Shown here: piece after piece, positions 55,623 to 63,174 of the stretch
Layout of the letters: each line of letters begins with the position of its first letter
Position numbering within the stretch: position 1 is the first letter of the stretch
Assembly (NCBI RefSeq): GCF_900187045.1
Contig: NZ_LT906453.1
Coordinates: 310,001 to 374,000 of the forward strand
Direction of reading: 5' to 3'
Origin: Dermatophilus congolensis
GTDB lineage: Bacteria > Actinomycetota > Actinomycetes > Actinomycetales > Dermatophilaceae
DNA: 64,000 bases
The notes under the pieces: generated by a model
Databases searched by the model: none
What the model saw: the letters and a program-made list of their open reading frames with translations, nothing else
Told to the model about the DNA's origin: nothing
Position numbers and translations under genes: made by a program

Positions 55623-56543
55623 ATGAACACTGCTTTCACTGGCGTCATCCCCCCAGTAGTCACCCCCTTGACCGAACAGGGAGAACTCGACGTTGCCTCT
55701 TTCGAGAAAGTGATCAACCGTCTCCTCACACACGGCGTTGACGGCCTATTCATTCTCGGATCAACCTCCGAAGTGGCGTTCTTCGAAGATGACATGCGCG
55801 ACCACGTTCTACGAGAAGCAGTACGCATCACCGCCGGACGCGTCCCCATCCTGGCCGGCGTAATCGACACCGAAACTCGGCGGGTGATGAGCCACATTCG
55901 CCGCGCCGAACACATCGGAGTCGACGCTGTCGTCGCTACCGCGCCGTTCTACGCCATCACCGGACCCACCGAAATCAGTAACCACTTCAGGGCGCTCCAT
56001 CAGGCCACCGAGCTGCCTATCTTCGCCTACGACCTGCCCGTGTGCGTGCACGTAAAACTGCCCGTAGACCTCCTTGTCGAGCTAGGACGAGAAGGCGCCA
56101 TAGCCGGAGTGAAAGATTCTTCCGGTGACGACGTCTCCTTCCGCCGTCTCGTCACAGCCAACAAAGCCGCCGGGTCACCTCTATCCGTGCTGACTGGTCA
56201 TGAAGTAGTCGTTGACGGGGCGTTCATGTCCGGGGCCGACGGTGTTGTTCCCGGCTTAGCCAATGTTGATGCCCGCCCCTACGTCGCTATGTACAAGGCC
56301 TACCGTGAAGGCGATTGGGCCGCAGTGCGCGCCGAACAAGACACAGCCGCGGCCCTGTTCGAGATCGTGTTCGCACCGGTCGGTGTCACTGGCCCAGCAG
56401 CCGGGGTCGGCGCCTTCAAAACAGCGATGCACCTACTCGGCGTCATCGCCAGCAACACGATGAGCGTGCCCACACCCACCCTCACCGGGGAAAACGTGAA
56501 ACGCATAGCCGCCGTGCTGCGCCGCGTCGGCATGCTCCAGTAA
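55623..56543 (+). CDS. nanA: N-acetylneuraminate lyase (DapA/NanA family)
   Basis: Aldolase that splits N-acetylneuraminate into N-acetylmannosamine and pyruvate. 306 residues, TIM barrel. GVIPPVVTPLTEQGELD, LGSTSEVAFF (GSTGE in most members), Tyr in IFAYDLPV, and Schiff-base Lys in IAGVKDSSGD. Sequence alone only says DHDPS/NanA superfamily; nanT, nanE and nanK beside it make the lyase assignment likely. 43 bases after nanT. Confidence 0.88.
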   Translation: MNTAFTGVIPPVVTPLTEQGELDVASFEKVINRLLTHGVDGLFILGSTSEVAFFEDDMRDHVLREAVRITAGRVPILAGVIDTETRRVMSHIRRAEHIGVDAVVATAPFYAITGPTEISNHFRALHQATELPIFAYDLPVCVHVKLPVDLLVELGREGAIAGVKDSSGDDVSFRRLVTANKAAGSPLSVLTGHEVVVDGAFMSGADGVVPGLANVDARPYVAMYKAYREGDWAAVRAEQDTAAALFEIVFAPVGVTGPAAGVGAFKTAMHLLGVIASNTMSVPTPTLTGENVKRIAAVLRRVGMLQ

Positions 56544-56573
56544 CCCCCTCCCCCCATGCGGAAAGAAGTCACG

Positions 56574-57248
56574 ATGATTGAACAAATGCGCGGCGGACTC
56601 GTGGTGTCCTGCCAGGCCTACCCAGGTGAACCCCTACGCCACCCCGAAACTATGGCCCAAATGGCCGCAGCTGTTGAACACGGTGGCGCTGTCGCTGTGC
56701 GTGCCCAAGGAATCGCTGATGTGGCAGCAGTCAAAGGACGCACCACAGTCCCCGTTATCGGGATTTGGAAAGCCGGTGAACAGGGAGTTTTCATCACCCC
56801 AACCCTGCGCCACGCCCGAGCTGTCGCACTGGCTGGCGCCGACGTGATCGCCCTAGACGGAACCCGACGGCCCCGCCCCGACGGACTCACCCTGGCCGAA
56901 ACAATCACCCGGTTCAAAGAAGAATTCGACCTTCCCGTCATGGCCGACTGCGGCTGCCTCGCCGATGGTCTAGCCGCAGCCGAAGCCGGGGCAGACCTGA
57001 TCGGCACCACCTTGTGCGGATACACCGGTGAACGCCCCCGCAGCGACGGACCTGACCTAGAAACAATCGAACAACTCGTGCACCACCTCGATGGTGCACG
57101 ACCAGTAGTGGCTGAAGGACGGATACACACCCCCGCCCAAGCACGACAAGCACTCGACCTAGGTGCACACAGCGTGGTGGTAGGAACAGCGATCACCCAC
57201 CCCACCAGCATCACCGGATGGTTCGTGAACGCCTTACAGCAACAGTGA
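56574..57248 (+). CDS. nanE: N-acetylmannosamine-6-phosphate 2-epimerase
   Basis: Converts ManNAc-6-P to GlcNAc-6-P, which NagA and NagB then process. 224 residues, TIM barrel. LVVSCQAYPGEPLRHPETMAQMA, VPVIGIWK, DVIALDGTRRPRP, VMADCGCLADGLAAAEAGADLIGTTLCGYT, and the phosphate site VVAEGRIHTPAQARQALDLGAHSVVVGTAITHP. Start 56574 (MIEQMRGG) is preferred: GGAAAGAAG lies upstream, and the ATG at 56556 has none. Ends at a hairpin shared with nanR. Confidence 0.94.
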   Translation: MIEQMRGGLVVSCQAYPGEPLRHPETMAQMAAAVEHGGAVAVRAQGIADVAAVKGRTTVPVIGIWKAGEQGVFITPTLRHARAVALAGADVIALDGTRRPRPDGLTLAETITRFKEEFDLPVMADCGCLADGLAAAEAGADLIGTTLCGYTGERPRSDGPDLETIEQLVHHLDGARPVVAEGRIHTPAQARQALDLGAHSVVVGTAITHPTSITGWFVNALQQQ

Positions 57249-57258
57249 AAAACACACA

Positions 57259-57281
57259 GCTCACCGCGCGGCGCGGTGAGC
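57259..57281. terminator. Bidirectional terminator nanE/nanR
   Basis: GCTCACCGCG (57259-57268) pairs with CGCGGTGAGC (57272-57281); overlaps the nanR stop codon. Confidence 0.7.
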
Positions 57282-57980
57282 CAACGCCAACCGGGAACGA
57301 ATGTCATCGAAGTGATGCCACATCGCCTGCCGAGAAGCGTTCGGATCATCCCCCATGACGCACTGAGCAATCAGTAGATGCTGCTGACTCGTCGCACTGA
57401 CCGCAGGAGCAGACGGGATGCGGTCCTGCGCGCAATGGAACGCATCCCAAAACACGTCAATCAACTCCGTAGCTAAGGCATTCGAGACACCGGAGTAAAG
57501 CAACTGGTGAAAAGAACGATCATCTTCAGCGTGAGAGGACGCCCCATCCATCCGGGAGGCCAACTCCATAAGCCGCTGCCCCGTCTGCGGCGACAACGTC
57601 CCCGTCACTTCTGCCACCAGTGAGCATTCGAGCAATGCCCGCACTTCAATCAGCTCCCGCATACCTGCCAAGTCGCGAAACCTATCCCCACCAGTAGGTG
57701 ACTTCAATGACCGGAACACCAGACTCGGCCGGATCGCGTCAATCGATGCGGTGCCCACATACGTGCCCAAACCACGACGAACTTCAACAATCCCCAAAGC
57801 CCGCAGCTCCCGAATCGCTTCACGTACCGTGCCGCGCGCCATCGTGAACTGCTCAGCTAGTTCCTGCTCCACCGGCAGCAAATCCCCCTGAACCAGATCG
57901 GAGGCCAAGATCCAGTCGAAGATCGCGCGGGCAGCAGGGTTCAAGTTCGCGCCTACCGCCTGGGGAAGAGTAGAACACAT
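57261..57980 (-). CDS. nanR: GntR/FadR (FCD)-family regulator, probable NanR
   Basis: 239-residue regulator: winged helix about 20-85 (QGDLLPVEQELAEQFTMARGTVREAIRELRALGIVEVRRGLGTYV) and helical FCD effector domain about 100-230 (GMRELIEVRALLECSLVAEVTG; DRSFHQLLYSGVSN with a metal-ligand His). Located inside the nan cluster between nanE (convergent) and nanK (divergent), so it probably controls sialic acid genes (inference). Start 57980 follows GGGAGG; longer frames exist. Confidence 0.85.
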   Translation of the reverse strand: MCSTLPQAVGANLNPAARAIFDWILASDLVQGDLLPVEQELAEQFTMARGTVREAIRELRALGIVEVRRGLGTYVGTASIDAIRPSLVFRSLKSPTGGDRFRDLAGMRELIEVRALLECSLVAEVTGTLSPQTGQRLMELASRMDGASSHAEDDRSFHQLLYSGVSNALATELIDVFWDAFHCAQDRIPSAPAVSATSQQHLLIAQCVMGDDPNASRQAMWHHFDDIRSRLALAHRAAR

Positions 57981-58051
57981 GGGGAAATCCTCCCAGAGGA
58001 GCGAACACATATTGCTCTTACCGCAACCACAATCAACAAGGAGAGCCACTC

Positions 58052-58963
58052 ATGACCGTCACCACCACCGTGGCACTTGACGTAGGACAGTCCGGGACGC
58101 GCTGCCGCCTAGCCAGCCCTGAAGACTTAATCACCCAACATGAACGGCCCGGCATCACCTCTTCAACACCAGCACTACCCCAGATCGCCGCAATCATCTC
58201 CTCACTGCCACTAACCAGCCCAACCCGGGTATTAGTGGGCGCCTCTGGAATCAGCACCAATGACACCGCCGAACACCTACTGACACTGTTACCTGCTGCC
58301 GTAGTAGAGGTCCGGCTCGCGCATGACTCAATCACCAGCTACCTGGGCGCAATAGGAAACACCACAGGAGTAGTCACCGCTGCAGGCACAGGAGTAGTCA
58401 CAATCGCAGCCGGACGCCACGGCCTCGCCCGCGTCGACGGGTGGGGGCACCTGCTCGGCGACGCCGGATCCGGCTACTGGATAGGCCGCGCCGCCCTTGA
58501 AGCCGTACTGCGTGACTTTGACGGGCGTGGCCCACACACTGCCCTAACCCCCCTCGTGCAGGACACGTTTCCTGACCTAAGCAGCGCATACGTACAGCTC
58601 CAGTCCGACCCCGATCGAGTACGACGCATCGCCGCGTGGGCGAAAACCACAGCAGACCTAGCCGCAACAGATGCGGTGTGCCACACCATCTGTGAAGAAG
58701 CAGCCACACAGCTAGCGCACTCAACTATCACTGCGCTGCACCGCGTAGGAGAAGACAACCGCGCCGACCCTGCCGTATGCACCACAGGCAACGTATTCAC
58801 CAGCAACCTCATCCGCGCCAGCGTGGAAACCCAAATCCGAGACCGCTTCCCCCAGGCACGCATCACCACCTGCGCCGGGAGCTCTCTGGAAGGCGCCGCC
58901 ATGCTCGGCACATTAGATGCCACATCAGTGCTGTTCACACACATCTGCACCGCCAGCCGGTAA
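58052..58963 (+). CDS. nanK: BadF/BadG-family sugar kinase, probable ManNAc/GlcNAc kinase
   Basis: 303-residue ASKHA-fold kinase of the N-acetylglucosamine kinase (BadF) type. Phosphate-1 motif LDVGQSGTRCRL, AHDSITSYLGAIG, VVTAAGTGVVTIAA, and GWGHLLGDAGSGYWIGRAAL. In this position it most likely phosphorylates N-acetylmannosamine from NanA to give the NanE substrate; GlcNAc is an alternative. It is not the usual ROK-type NanK. AAGGAG lies upstream of the ATG; divergent from nanR. Confidence 0.85.
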   Translation: MTVTTTVALDVGQSGTRCRLASPEDLITQHERPGITSSTPALPQIAAIISSLPLTSPTRVLVGASGISTNDTAEHLLTLLPAAVVEVRLAHDSITSYLGAIGNTTGVVTAAGTGVVTIAAGRHGLARVDGWGHLLGDAGSGYWIGRAALEAVLRDFDGRGPHTALTPLVQDTFPDLSSAYVQLQSDPDRVRRIAAWAKTTADLAATDAVCHTICEEAATQLAHSTITALHRVGEDNRADPAVCTTGNVFTSNLIRASVETQIRDRFPQARITTCAGSSLEGAAMLGTLDATSVLFTHICTASR

Positions 58964-59141
58964 CACTCTCCTCCCGAAACTCCCCCACGCACAGAACACG
59001 GCCACACCACACCCCTCACCGTTCGTACACCAACCACATCGCCTCCACTGCCCCCACCTCCCTACCCTGGAACAACACCAACACCAGCTCGACCCGGCCA
59101 TGACCAGCCACCCCTTAGAGCCCCCGCCAGGAGAGGACCCA

Positions 59142-60410
59142 ATGCAGCCGCCCGCCACCCTTGCCGACACCGAGCTGCGCCGACTCCTCACCTACCTCGC
59201 CGCTGCCGCCGTCGCCGGCGGCCAACCCGTCCACGAGGTGGAAACCGACATCCGCCGCCTCGCAAAACGACTCGGACACGACGGCGTCCAAGTGACAGCC
59301 TCACCCACCGGCATCATCCTCTCCCTCGGCAGAGGCACACCTGCCACATTCGAAACCGTCGAAGGCACCCTGCGCCTGGACCAGAGCGCCGACGTCCACG
59401 ACATCCGAGCCGGACTCATGCGCGGCGACCTCACCCCCAGCCAAGCCCTCGAACGCCTCTCCCGCCTGCGCGCCATGCCCCACCGATACGGCTTCGGCGA
59501 ATTCAACGGCGGCATGCTCTGCGTCGGCGCCGGCATTGCCCTCATCCTCCAACCCGCCTGGCCAAGCATCATCTTCGCCGTCCTCGCAGGCCAAGTCACC
59601 GCCACCCTCATGCGCGCATCCCGTGGGCGCCCCGCCCTGGGAACCATGCTCCCCTTCCTCGTCGCGTTCATCGTCGCTACCGGCGCCTTCGCAGCCGCAA
59701 TGGCCGGCCTCATCGACAACCCCGTCCGCAGTCTTCTGCCACCAATCGCCGTTCTCCTGCCCGGCGCGCTCATCACCACCGGCATCTCCGAACTCGCCAG
59801 CGGCGCCATGACAGCCGGCACCTCCCGCCTCGTGTTCGGCGCGGGCCAGCTCCTTCTCTTCTCCCTGGGCATCGCGGGGGCGGCGTGGATCCTGCACATC
59901 CCACCATCGCTACTCGACACGAGCATCCGCGGCGACCTCGGCCTGTGGGCACCATTCGTCGGTGTGCTGCTCCTGACTGTCGGCATCAGCGCGATGGAAT
60001 CCGTCCCGCCGCGCCTCATCGGCTGGATCGCCTTCATGCTGACAATCACCTTGACTGCCCAGATGATCGGCCAAAACCTTTCAGGAGCACCCTGGTTCGG
60101 TGCCCTGCTCGGCGCGATGGTCGCCAGCTTCGGCGCCGCCGTCATCGAGCTTTACCGGCCACAACTTCCCCGCCTCGTCATCTTCCTGCCCGCTTTCTGG
60201 CTGCTCGTGCCCGGTTCTCTGGGCCTGGTGTCGGTGGCACAACTCGGGCTAGCCCCCGCCTCTGCTGGCGCGACACTCCTGATGTCCGCGGAGATCTTTT
60301 CCTCCATCGCGCTGGGCATCATGCTCGGCTCCACCGCCGCCCGCGGCATCACCATCGCCCAACGGCGCCGCCACGCCGCGAAACGACGCCGATCAGCCCA
60401 GACCTGCTGA
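59142..60410 (+). CDS. ThrE-type threonine/serine exporter
   Basis: 422 residues. N-terminal soluble ThrE domain (about 1-115: LRRLLTYLAAAAVAGGQPVHEVETDIRRLAKRLG) followed by about ten membrane helices in two blocks, corresponding to YjjP- and YjjB-like halves fused on one chain as in Corynebacterium ThrE. Exports small amino acids, probably threonine or serine. Start 59142 has GGAGAGG; a start at 59100 is possible. Its stop codon directly abuts the stop of the convergent GNAT gene, leaving no intergenic base. Confidence 0.9.
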   Translation: MQPPATLADTELRRLLTYLAAAAVAGGQPVHEVETDIRRLAKRLGHDGVQVTASPTGIILSLGRGTPATFETVEGTLRLDQSADVHDIRAGLMRGDLTPSQALERLSRLRAMPHRYGFGEFNGGMLCVGAGIALILQPAWPSIIFAVLAGQVTATLMRASRGRPALGTMLPFLVAFIVATGAFAAAMAGLIDNPVRSLLPPIAVLLPGALITTGISELASGAMTAGTSRLVFGAGQLLLFSLGIAGAAWILHIPPSLLDTSIRGDLGLWAPFVGVLLLTVGISAMESVPPRLIGWIAFMLTITLTAQMIGQNLSGAPWFGALLGAMVASFGAAVIELYRPQLPRLVIFLPAFWLLVPGSLGLVSVAQLGLAPASAGATLLMSAEIFSSIALGIMLGSTAARGITIAQRRRHAAKRRRSAQTC

Positions 60411-61013
60411 TCAGCCCGCACTGCGCCACATGCGGACCTGCGCCTCGGCACCACCAGCTGCCGGAGAGGTACCGATGTCGACGAACCCCTTACGGGCGTA
60501 CAAGCGCACACTGCCGGGGGTCGTGGCCTCCAGGTAACAGGGCATCTGGCTTGCACGGTCGATGCCGTGATCGAGAAGCATGCCCCCGATCCCCTTACCG
60601 GGCGCGCTCACTCCCATGAAGTGCAGATACCAGTGCGGGGCGCTCGGGTGCGTCCGGGCATCGCGGACCTCCTGAAGGAAGATAGTGCCGATGCGCCACC
60701 CCAACACCGGCACGAGAGGACCATAAATCCGGGCCCGCTCCCGCACAGACAGGTCGAGTTCACCCGGCGCCAACCACGCCGCCGCCCCCACAACCGTCCC
60801 GTCCTCGACAGCGACGTCGACAGCCCCTCGCCTCAGGTGATGCTGCGGCAACAGGCGCTCCATCCACGCGCTGAACAGCGGCTCCTGATTTTTCGCGCCG
60901 CCGAGCATCCCCCTCGTCACAGGATCATCGGCGAACGCCCTCGCCAACACGGCAGCCACGATAGGCATCTCATCAGCACGGGCAGATCGGATCTCGATGA
61001 CGGAATCGGCCAT
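60411..61013 (-). CDS. GNAT-family N-acetyltransferase
   Basis: 200-residue acetyl-CoA-dependent acetyltransferase. IEIRSARADEMPIVAAVLARAFADDP at the N-terminus, the acetyl-CoA loop as VSAPGKGIGGMLLDHGIDRA (motif A, Q/RxxGxG/A variant), and YLEATTPGSVRLYARKGFVDIGT (motif B). It resembles the puromycin-acetyltransferase-like group by the LEAT and RKGF elements; acceptor unknown. Start 61013 with GGAAGA upstream. Convergent with the exporter gene. Confidence 0.88.
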   Translation of the reverse strand: MADSVIEIRSARADEMPIVAAVLARAFADDPVTRGMLGGAKNQEPLFSAWMERLLPQHHLRRGAVDVAVEDGTVVGAAAWLAPGELDLSVRERARIYGPLVPVLGWRIGTIFLQEVRDARTHPSAPHWYLHFMGVSAPGKGIGGMLLDHGIDRASQMPCYLEATTPGSVRLYARKGFVDIGTSPAAGGAEAQVRMWRSAG

Positions 61014-61130
61014 ACCCCGATCTTCCGCGACACCCCCACTCCCCGCGAACCAAACCAACACCGCATGTGGTCAAGACCATGGCTTCCAGGGCCTAACGTC
61101 CTGTTCAGAAAAACTCAAACATAGAGACTG

Positions 61131-61519
61131 CTACCTCCCATCCCAGCGGAAGATCACGAAAGCGGCCACGAACATAGCGACTGCCCACACCAACGACACC
61201 AAGACATCGGTGAGAAACGAGTAGGAAGGGCTGATTCCGGTGAGCCCGAAGCGCAGCATGTCGGCGATGTAAGTGAACGGAAGGGCAAGCCCGATGGCCT
61301 CAACCCAGCCAGGCATCATTCGGTAGGGCAAGAAGACACCACAAAGGAAAAGAAGGCCCGGGCTCACAAAGCCGGCAAGCGTGCCGATCAATGCAGGGTT
61401 ATTGGAACGTGCGCCCAGGAGCAGCCCGTCATGGGAAAGACCAGCGACAGGAACGTCGTCAGCGGGTTGCGGAGCAGCTCCTTCAGGCTCGCGGAACTCA
61501 GCGCGCGGAAGGCTTTCAT
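61131..61519 (-). pseudogene. ABC-2 type exporter permease with a large internal deletion
   Basis: The true N-terminus (MKAFRALSSASLKELLRNPL, then TTFLSLVFPM) begins at 61519, overlapping the ATPase stop by 4 bases. After about 35 codons it jumps to the C-terminal end in another frame: LLLGARSNNPALIGTLAGF, SPGLLFLCGVFLPYRMMPGW, ALPFTYIADMLRFGLTG. Full ABC-2 permeases are about 250-370 residues, so roughly the middle half (first membrane helices and outer domain) is missing, and the frame is broken at the junction near 61425-61435. Non-functional. Confidence 0.75.
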
Positions 61520-62470
61520 TCTTCATCCTCGTTGATCGGTGACGTTGCCCCTGCGGTGGACAAGAAGACATCGGTGAGGCTGGGTGGGCGTGTGCGCACG
61601 GAATCGGGACGAATAATGCGTGTGCTGCGTAGCGCGCGCAGGCTCGCCTCTTTGTCCCGTGTAATGAGGCGGACCGTGCTCAGGCCACGATGCTCGACGA
61701 CGCTGCTCCACACCACGCCGGGTAGGGCATTCAGCATCTCCTTGCTCACAGTGCTGCTCGTTTTGAAGGAGATGCTGCCTTCGAACGCGTAGGAGGTAAG
61801 TAATTCTTCGATGGTTCCCTGAGCTAGCAGCTTGCCGCGGTGAAGGATGGCGACGCGATCACACAGGGCCTCTGCCTCGTCCATCATCTGCGTCGCGAGC
61901 AGCACTGCCCCTCGGCCGGCGCGATTGAGGATGATCTCCCATACCTGCTCCCGGACCAGGGGATCCAGCCCGACTGTTGGCTCATCGAAGAGAACCACCT
62001 CGGTATTGCCGACAAGCGCATGCGCCAGACGCAGCCTCTGAAGTTGCCCTCCCGAGAGCTTGCCGACCGTTTTCTTGGCCTCGTCAAGAAGTCCGACGTC
62101 GTTGATCGCCACGTCAGGATCCACGGGATCGGGGTAGAAGCTAGCCCACATCTGGACCGACTCTCGCACCGTCAAGTGCTTGTACAGAGCCGACGACTGC
62201 GGCTGTAAAGAGAGCTGCCTCGCGACTGCGAGACGATCCCGGCATGGCGAGTGGCCGCACACCCAGATCTCACCCGAATCTAGCTGCCGCGCCCCCCACG
62301 ATGGACTCCATGAGAGTGGTTTTCCCGGCGCCGTTGACTCCGAGGATCCCAAAGGTTTCGCCGTCGTGGACCGTCACATCTAGTCCGTCTAACACTGGAA
62401 CGCCGTCGTATCGCTTGACCGCGCCCCTCACCTTGACGACCTCTGCCTCACTGGGATTCGGGCTGCTCAT
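61516..62470 (-). pseudogene. ABC-2 exporter ATPase, frameshifted
   Basis: Drug/antibiotic-exporter-type ATPase (about 317 residues if repaired). Frame from 62470: VKVRGAVKRYDGVPVLDGL and Walker A GVNGAGKTTLMESIVG; then the next frame: ARQLDSGEIWVCGHSP, signature KLSGGQLQRLRLAHAL, Walker B VVLFDEPTVGLDPLVREQ, H-loop LLATQMMDEAEALCD. Removing one C from the C6 run 62292-62297 joins them. With the partner permease also broken, this exporter is dead or was lost recently. No ribosome site is evident before 62470. Confidence 0.8.
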
Positions 62471-62510
62471 GATGTGTATGTGGTGAAAGAGCTGTTAGGG
62501 CGGGTTGGTA

Positions 62511-62567
62511 ATCCTCCTCATCTTCCTCGAAGAAGACCTCACCGCCCTCACCCACGCTCAACTGTGA
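62511..62567 (+). pseudogene. 3' tail of a lost paralogue of the next gene
   Basis: Codons reading ILLIFLEEDLTALTHAQL then stop, almost identical to the last 18 residues of the gene ending at 63152 (ILLTLLEEDLTALTHAQL). The bases after both stops are also alike (TGAARAGNCCGT). The rest of this copy is absent; the dead ABC exporter begins about 40 bases to its left. Confidence 0.75.
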
Positions 62568-62588
62568 AAAGACCGTGAGTTAACGAAC

Positions 62589-63152
62589 ATGAACGCCAGC
62601 GCCATGAATCCCACCACAACATTCGCAGACCCCACCCCCTACACCACACTCAACACACGCCTACAGCACCTCGCCCGCACCTGGCCCGACATCGTCATCC
62701 CCCTGCCACACCTCACCCCCGAACAACTCACCCATATCGACCCCACTTACCACCAGGCAGCACAAGCCCTACCCGGCCTACACGTCCTAGACCCCGACGG
62801 CCCCCTGGGCATCTGGCACACCTACACCTGGCACCCCTCCACACCACCCACACAAACCCTGCTCGACACCCCCGACGCCACCATCACCACCATCGGCGAC
62901 AACCTCCACATCACCACCCGCGACAACCCCCAACTCCAATCCCTACCCGCCACCACCCTGGACTGGTGGACCACCATCACCACCAGCCTCGAAACCCACC
63001 TGCCCGACCTCGCCCACCACGCACAAGCCCTCCTCGAAGAAGAAGGCACCACACCCACCGACGCCCCCGAAGGATTCACCCTCACCCAACACGAAATCCT
63101 CCTCACCCTCCTGGAAGAAGACCTCACCGCCCTCACCCATGCTCAACTGTGA
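62589..63152 (+). CDS. Unknown C-rich, Thr-rich acidic protein
   Basis: 187 residues, no signal peptide or membrane helix. Features: PYTTLNTRLQHLARTWPDIVIPLPHLTPEQL, a Trp-containing GIWHTYTWHP, LDWWTTITTSLETHLPDLAHHAQALLEEEG, acidic C-terminus LLEEDLTALTHAQL. I do not recognise the family. Codon use is as extremely C-ending as jetABC. It is preceded by the tail of a paralogue, so it belonged to a tandem array. Small acidic duplicated proteins of this sort are sometimes immunity proteins, but nothing here proves that. Ribosome site weak. Confidence 0.65.
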   Translation: MNASAMNPTTTFADPTPYTTLNTRLQHLARTWPDIVIPLPHLTPEQLTHIDPTYHQAAQALPGLHVLDPDGPLGIWHTYTWHPSTPPTQTLLDTPDATITTIGDNLHITTRDNPQLQSLPATTLDWWTTITTSLETHLPDLAHHAQALLEEEGTTPTDAPEGFTLTQHEILLTLLEEDLTALTHAQL

Positions 63153-63174
63153 AGAGTCCGTCAATGACCGAGCA

